A stretch of DNA of 8,196 nucleotides. Origin: Deltaproteobacteria bacterium (GTDB lineage: Bacteria > Desulfobacterota > UBA8473). Shown piece after piece: positions 4,999 to 8,196 of this stretch. A program made the position numbers and the translations under genes. The number at the start of each line of letters is the position of its first letter. Position 1 is the stretch's first letter. The stretch spans positions 1 through 8,196 of the forward strand of contig DAOWME010000135.1 in assembly GCA_030643245.1 (NCBI GenBank). Direction: 5' to 3'. The notes under the pieces were generated by a model. The model saw only the letters and a list, made by a program, of their open reading frames with translations. It ran no database searches and had not been told where the DNA came from.

Positions 4999-5611
4999 AC
5001 TCCTTCCACCTCTTATAGAGATTATGTTCCACTTTCAGAAGGTCCAATATCCTTCCAACCATGAAATTAACCAGATCATCTATTGATCCGGGCTGATAAT
5101 AAAATGCCGGCATGGCAGGAAGAATGTGGACGCCCATCTCGGCCAAAGAGAGCATGTTTCTGAGGTGGATGGCATTCAGGGGGGTTTCCCTGGGAACGAG
5201 GACAAGAGTCCTCTTCTCCTTAAGCATCACGTCAGCTGCTCTCTCAATAAGGTTTGTCGACATGCCTAGAGCTACGCGAGATAGCGTACCCATGGAACAG
5301 GGGACAATAACCATTCCGTCGCTCTTGTTTGAGCCACTGGCTAAAGGGGCATCTATTTCCTTTGACTCATAGTACCTGAGCATCTGACTGACATCTCGTA
5401 TACCCAGAAGTCCGCCTATCTTTTCTATGACCCTGCCCTTTTCAGACCGTATGTTTACCCCCAGTTCTATCTTCAAGATCTCTTTGGCTGTTTCGGAAAG
5501 GATCAGGTCTACATGATTTCCATTACGCACAAGGAACTCCAAGAGCCGCTTCGCATAGATCACACCACTTGCACCGGTTATTGCGATAGTATAGATCGGT
5601 ATATTTATCAC
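4991..5611 (-). CDS. ubiX: Flavin prenyltransferase (prFMN synthase), UbiX family
   Basis: This enzyme joins dimethylallyl phosphate to FMN to make prenylated FMN, the cofactor of UbiD-type decarboxylases. The 206 residues carry TGASG (12-16) for the flavin phosphate, VPCSMGTLSRVALG (103-116), the R124/K131 region, PRETPLN (140-146) with R141 and E142, MPAFYYQP (167-174) with Y171, and R187. These resemble the active-site set known from Pseudomonas UbiX (numbering from memory). Its presence with ubiD and ubiA indicates one pathway, probably menaquinone by the futalosine route (the MqnM role). The gap to ubiA is 34 bp. The frame opens at GTG 5611, three bases after an in-frame TAG, and this GTG sits inside AGGGGGTGAT, which itself resembles a near-perfect ribosome site. 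The start is therefore uncertain by a few codons. Confidence 0.9.
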   Translation of the reverse strand: MINIPIYTIAITGASGVIYAKRLLEFLVRNGNHVDLILSETAKEILKIELGVNIRSEKGRVIEKIGGLLGIRDVSQMLRYYESKEIDAPLASGSNKSDGMVIVPCSMGTLSRVALGMSTNLIERAADVMLKEKRTLVLVPRETPLNAIHLRNMLSLAEMGVHILPAMPAFYYQPGSIDDLVNFMVGRILDLLKVEHNLYKRWKEYD

Positions 5612-5645
5612 CCCCTACAAAAAGTGAATAGTCACTTCCGGCAAA

Positions 5646-6512
5646 TTACAACAGCAACCTGTCGATAAAGGTAAAGGCAAGTATGGATATACTCACCACT
5701 GCATTTACATTAAAAAAGGCAGTGTTTATCCTGGATAAATCAGATCCGGAAACAATTGAATGTTCATAGATGAGAAGTACTATGGTAATAAGTACACCTA
5801 ACAGGTAAATGAACGACAGATTTGAGTAAAAATAAAGTAAGACCAAAAAGATGACGGTAACCAGGTGCAAATACATTGCAACCCTTAAGGCCTTCTCTAT
5901 CCCTAACCGTTGAGGAATAGAATGGAGCCCGGATTTTCTGTCAAAATCGGTGTCCTGACAAGCATATATGACATCAAAACCGGCCACCCAGCTCAAAACC
6001 ACAAGACCGAGGATCAATGCCGGGATCCCGATACTGCCGGAGACCGCTATCCATGCCCCCACAGGGGCCATACCCAAAGCCAGGCCCAGCACCATATGTG
6101 TTCCCCAGGTGAACCGTTTCATATAAGAATAGAGGATTAAAACTACAACGGCTACCGGATAAAGCTTCACACAGAGAGGGTTCAATTTATAGGCGGCAAG
6201 CAAGAACACCAAAAAAGAAAAAATGATGAAGGCGACTACCTCTGCCGGCCTTATCAAGCCTCTGGGAAGGGCCCGGTTCATTGTCCGTGGGTTCTTTGCG
6301 TCGATCTCTCTATCGATGAGGCGATTGAGGCCAAAGACCCCACTCCGCGCCCCAACCATAGCAACTACTATCCAAAAAATGGTTCTCCACGAAGGTATTC
6401 CATCGGCGGCCAGAATGGCGCCAGCTAATGCAAAGGGCAATGCAAAAACAGTGTGGGGAAATTTTATCATTTCAAGGATTATACCGATCTTCCGAAAAAC
6501 TCTATAGACCAT
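5646..6512 (-). CDS. ubiA: UbiA-family aromatic prenyltransferase, probable quinone biosynthesis
   Basis: This integral membrane enzyme attaches a polyprenyl chain to an aromatic acid. From the ATG at 6512 the protein has 288 residues. The first Asp-rich motif is NRLIDREID (63-71), with N63, D67 and D71. ALPRG follows at 81-85. The second is YACQDTDFD (183-191), with D187 and D191. Hydrophobic segments fill the rest, roughly eight or nine helices. The substrate is not visible. With UbiD and UbiX beside it and no chorismate lyase in view, 1,4-dihydroxy-6-naphthoate (the MqnP role) is a likely substrate, and 4-hydroxybenzoate is the alternative. The ATG overlaps the last 11 bp of ubiD and has GGGA (6518-6521) five bases upstream. 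A TTG at 6533 would add seven residues and is less likely. Confidence 0.9.
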   Translation of the reverse strand: MVYRVFRKIGIILEMIKFPHTVFALPFALAGAILAADGIPSWRTIFWIVVAMVGARSGVFGLNRLIDREIDAKNPRTMNRALPRGLIRPAEVVAFIIFSFLVFLLAAYKLNPLCVKLYPVAVVVLILYSYMKRFTWGTHMVLGLALGMAPVGAWIAVSGSIGIPALILGLVVLSWVAGFDVIYACQDTDFDRKSGLHSIPQRLGIEKALRVAMYLHLVTVIFLVLLYFYSNLSFIYLLGVLITIVLLIYEHSIVSGSDLSRINTAFFNVNAVVSISILAFTFIDRLLL

Positions 6513-7944
6513 AATCTTCCCACTTACTCTCAACCAGCGCTTTTATATCCTCACTCATCTTAATCTCTTCAGGCCACTCCCTCTCGAACCCTTCTTCCTT
6601 CCACCGTTTGGTCGCATCTATCCCCATCTTGGACCCCAGGTTTGCCAATGAGGATGCATGATCCAATACATCCAATGGCCCCTCCACAAAGGTGATGTCT
6701 CTCTTGGGGGCAATATTATTGCCCACTTTCCACAAGACCTCGGAGAGGTTTTGAATGTCCACATGTTCGTCCACAACAACTATGATCTTCGTGAACATCA
6801 TCTGGCCCATACCCCACAGTGCGTGCATAACCTTCTTCGCCTGTCCCGGGTATTCTTTTCTTATGGACACTATGGCGAGGTTATGGAATATCCCCTCCAA
6901 GGGCAGATTCATATCCACAATCTCCGGCAACTGCATTTTTAAGAGAGGAAGGAATATCCTCTCTGTAGCCTTCCCCAGGTAGCAGTCTTCCATGGGGGGT
7001 TTGCCGACTATGGTAGTTGGGTATATCGCATCCTTTCTATGGGTAATACACGTGATGTGAAAGACCGGATATTCGTCAGCCAGGGAGTAGTAGCCGGTAT
7101 GATCCCCAAAGGGGCCTTCAACACTTGCTTCATGAGGGTTGACATATCCTTCCAATACAATTTCGGAATTCGCAGGCACTTCAATGTCAATCGTCTCACA
7201 CTTCACCAGTTCCACCGGCTCTCTCCTGAGAAATCCGGCAAATAACATCTCGTCCAGGTTGTCCGGCAGGGGGGCCGTGGCAGCGTATATGACGGCTGGA
7301 TCCGATCCGATTGCCACCGCAACCTCCATACGCTGCCCGAGCCTTACATTCCCGCGGTAGTGAGAGGCTCCGTGCTTGTGGACGTGCCAATGCATGCCCG
7401 TTGTCGCTCCATCATATACCTGCATCCTGTACATACCACAATTTTTATCACCTGTTTCAGGGTCTTTTGTAAAGACCATGGGGAGGGTAATGAACCTGCC
7501 CCCATCATCCGGCCAGCACTTGAGAACCGGAAAAATATCCAGCGATGGGTTGTCTTTGATTATGACCTCTTTGCATGCCCCCTTTTTCACGGTTTTAGGG
7601 ATAAAGGAAGAGATGTCCAGCAACTTCGGCAAGGCCTTCAGCTTTCCAAAAAAGCCGGTAGGTATATCCGGCGCCAACAGCTCGTCAATCCTTGCCCCCA
7701 CATCATCGAGGCTGTCAGTCTCCAGGGCAAGCCTCATCCTCTCCTGTGAACCGAAGGCATTTATGAGCACCGGAAGGTTTGAGCCTTTCACATTCTCAAA
7801 GAATAGGGCTGGTCCGTTCTCTTTTGACACCCTATCGGTAATCTCTGTAATCTCGAGTATAGGGTCCACCTCCACATAGATTCTTTTCAGAAGGTTCTTC
7901 TCTTCAAGGACTTTAATAAAGTAGCGTAAATCCTTATATGCCAT
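6502..7944 (-). CDS. ubiD: UbiD-family prFMN-dependent decarboxylase
   Basis: This enzyme removes a carboxyl group from a prenylated aromatic acid using prenylated FMN. The 480 residues are of usual length for UbiD/MqnL-type proteins. Visible motifs are NCGMYRMQVYD (168-178) with R173, MHWHVHKHGASHYR (184-197) for metal and cofactor phosphate, VAVAIGSDP (208-216), EGPFGDHTGYYS (276-287) with E276 and D281, and KPPMEDCYLG (315-324). R173, E276 and D281 sit where the family's catalytic Arg and acidic residues are expected. The ATG at 7944 has GGGAGGG (7951-7957) six bases upstream. It is the first gene of the run visible here and overlaps ubiA, so coexpression is expected. Its likely role is the late decarboxylation in menaquinone synthesis (MqnL), with ubiquinone-type UbiD as the alternative. 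Confidence 0.93.
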   Translation of the reverse strand: MAYKDLRYFIKVLEEKNLLKRIYVEVDPILEITEITDRVSKENGPALFFENVKGSNLPVLINAFGSQERMRLALETDSLDDVGARIDELLAPDIPTGFFGKLKALPKLLDISSFIPKTVKKGACKEVIIKDNPSLDIFPVLKCWPDDGGRFITLPMVFTKDPETGDKNCGMYRMQVYDGATTGMHWHVHKHGASHYRGNVRLGQRMEVAVAIGSDPAVIYAATAPLPDNLDEMLFAGFLRREPVELVKCETIDIEVPANSEIVLEGYVNPHEASVEGPFGDHTGYYSLADEYPVFHITCITHRKDAIYPTTIVGKPPMEDCYLGKATERIFLPLLKMQLPEIVDMNLPLEGIFHNLAIVSIRKEYPGQAKKVMHALWGMGQMMFTKIIVVVDEHVDIQNLSEVLWKVGNNIAPKRDITFVEGPLDVLDHASSLANLGSKMGIDATKRWKEEGFEREWPEEIKMSEDIKALVESKWEDYGL

Positions 7945-7990
7945 CTTTCACCCTCCCTTCACATCTCCCGTGGTTTTTCACTGGCTTACA

Positions 7991-8010
7991 CCGGGGAGAT
8001 TTCTCCCCGG
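7991..8010. repeat. Strong GC hairpin ahead of ubiD
   Basis: CCGGGGAG (7991-7998) pairs with CTCCCCGG (8003-8010) around a 4-nt loop, 34 bp upstream of the ubiD ribosome site (7951-7957). No T run follows on either strand. It may end the transcript of a gene beyond the right edge, or structure the ubiD leader. Confidence 0.5.
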
Positions 8011-8087
8011 CTCACAGAACAGTGATCAGTTGACATTGACGCTTAGGGACGTGGCCGAAATAACTTCCCCATTTGTACATCTCATCT

Positions 8088-8195
8088 TCAGGCCATCCCC
8101 CGATCGGGGTCGAGGACAGGCTTTGACCGATCTTCAAACACAAAATCCTCGAAATAGGTAAAACTATTCCTGTGGTTTTGTATTTTCAGATCGAA
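8088..8195 (-). CDS. Possible C-terminal end of an upstream gene (partial)
   Basis: One - strand frame is open from the right edge to a TGA at 8088-8090, giving 35 residues. The other two - strand frames stop within about 11 codons of the edge. The peptide has an acidic aromatic stretch and ends Arg-Gly-Met-Ala. I do not recognise it, and an open run of this length happens often by chance. If real, it ends 143 bp before ubiD starts, leaving room for a terminator and promoter. Confidence 0.25.
   Translation of the reverse strand, partial: FDLKIQNHRNSFTYFEDFVFEDRSKPVLDPDRGMA
8098..8109. repeat. 12-bp perfect palindrome
   Basis: CCCCGATCGGGG reads the same on both strands. It falls inside the possible partial reading frame at the right edge, so it may be coding coincidence or an operator-like site. 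No second copy was seen. Confidence 0.35.
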
Positions 8196-8196
8196 C

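Noticed and set aside
5622..5637. Terminator between ubiA and ubiX
   Set aside because: The stem is only 6 bp and AT-rich, with three T after it on the - strand. The genes look co-transcribed.
8030..8035. Consensus -35 box TTGACA on the + strand
   Set aside because: No matching -10 box lies 16-18 nt downstream, and no + strand gene follows within the window.
7970..8161. 63-codon + strand reading frame ahead of ubiD
   Set aside because: It runs through a GC hairpin and the ubiD leader on the opposite strand, has no clear ribosome site, and resembles no family.

Overview
The window reads as a chorismate-metabolism locus from a bacterial chromosome, most likely an anaerobic or facultative Gram-negative (Desulfobacterota-like is my guess from gene content and moderate GC; nothing seen fixes the phylum). 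No rRNA, tRNA, CRISPR array or intact transposase was found.

Layout. Positions 1-640 are non-coding except for a short leader ORF: a foldback repeat (2-154) containing a terminator-like hairpin, then a 35-codon ORF rich in Phe and Tyr (233-340), then two almost identical terminators (362-403, 425-457), then a 111-bp palindromic MITE-like element (482-592) with a perfect 8-bp target duplication. These precede aroF (639-1655, + strand), a type I-beta DAHP synthase that opens the shikimate pathway. Everything else lies on the - strand and is read from right to left: ubiD, ubiA, ubiX, a possible 28-codon ORF, pabA, pabB, then a 377-bp repeat-filled gap, then pabC, which meets aroF tail to tail with a 28-bp overlap.

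How the genes fit. aroF feeds chorismate synthesis. pabA, pabB and pabC turn chorismate into p-aminobenzoate for folate. ubiA, ubiD and ubiX form a prenyltransferase, a prFMN-dependent decarboxylase and a prFMN synthase for a prenylated quinone. Without a ubiC-like chorismate lyase in view, the futalosine menaquinone route (MqnP/MqnL/MqnM type) is the best guess.

The most interesting part is the aroF leader. The Tyr-Tyr-Phe-Ile-Phe codons lie in and beside the loop of a hairpin (277-289 with 302-314). The 3' side of that hairpin runs into a segment (311-322) that can pair with the 5' arm of the first terminator (362-373). The freed 3' arm of that terminator can pair perfectly with the 5' arm of the second. 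This is the logic of a Phe/Tyr translation-coupled attenuator, with a possible domino link to a second terminator. The MITE has since landed between this switch and aroF, and its inverted repeat may supply a -35 box for a bypass promoter. All RNA pairings were made by eye, without energy calculation.
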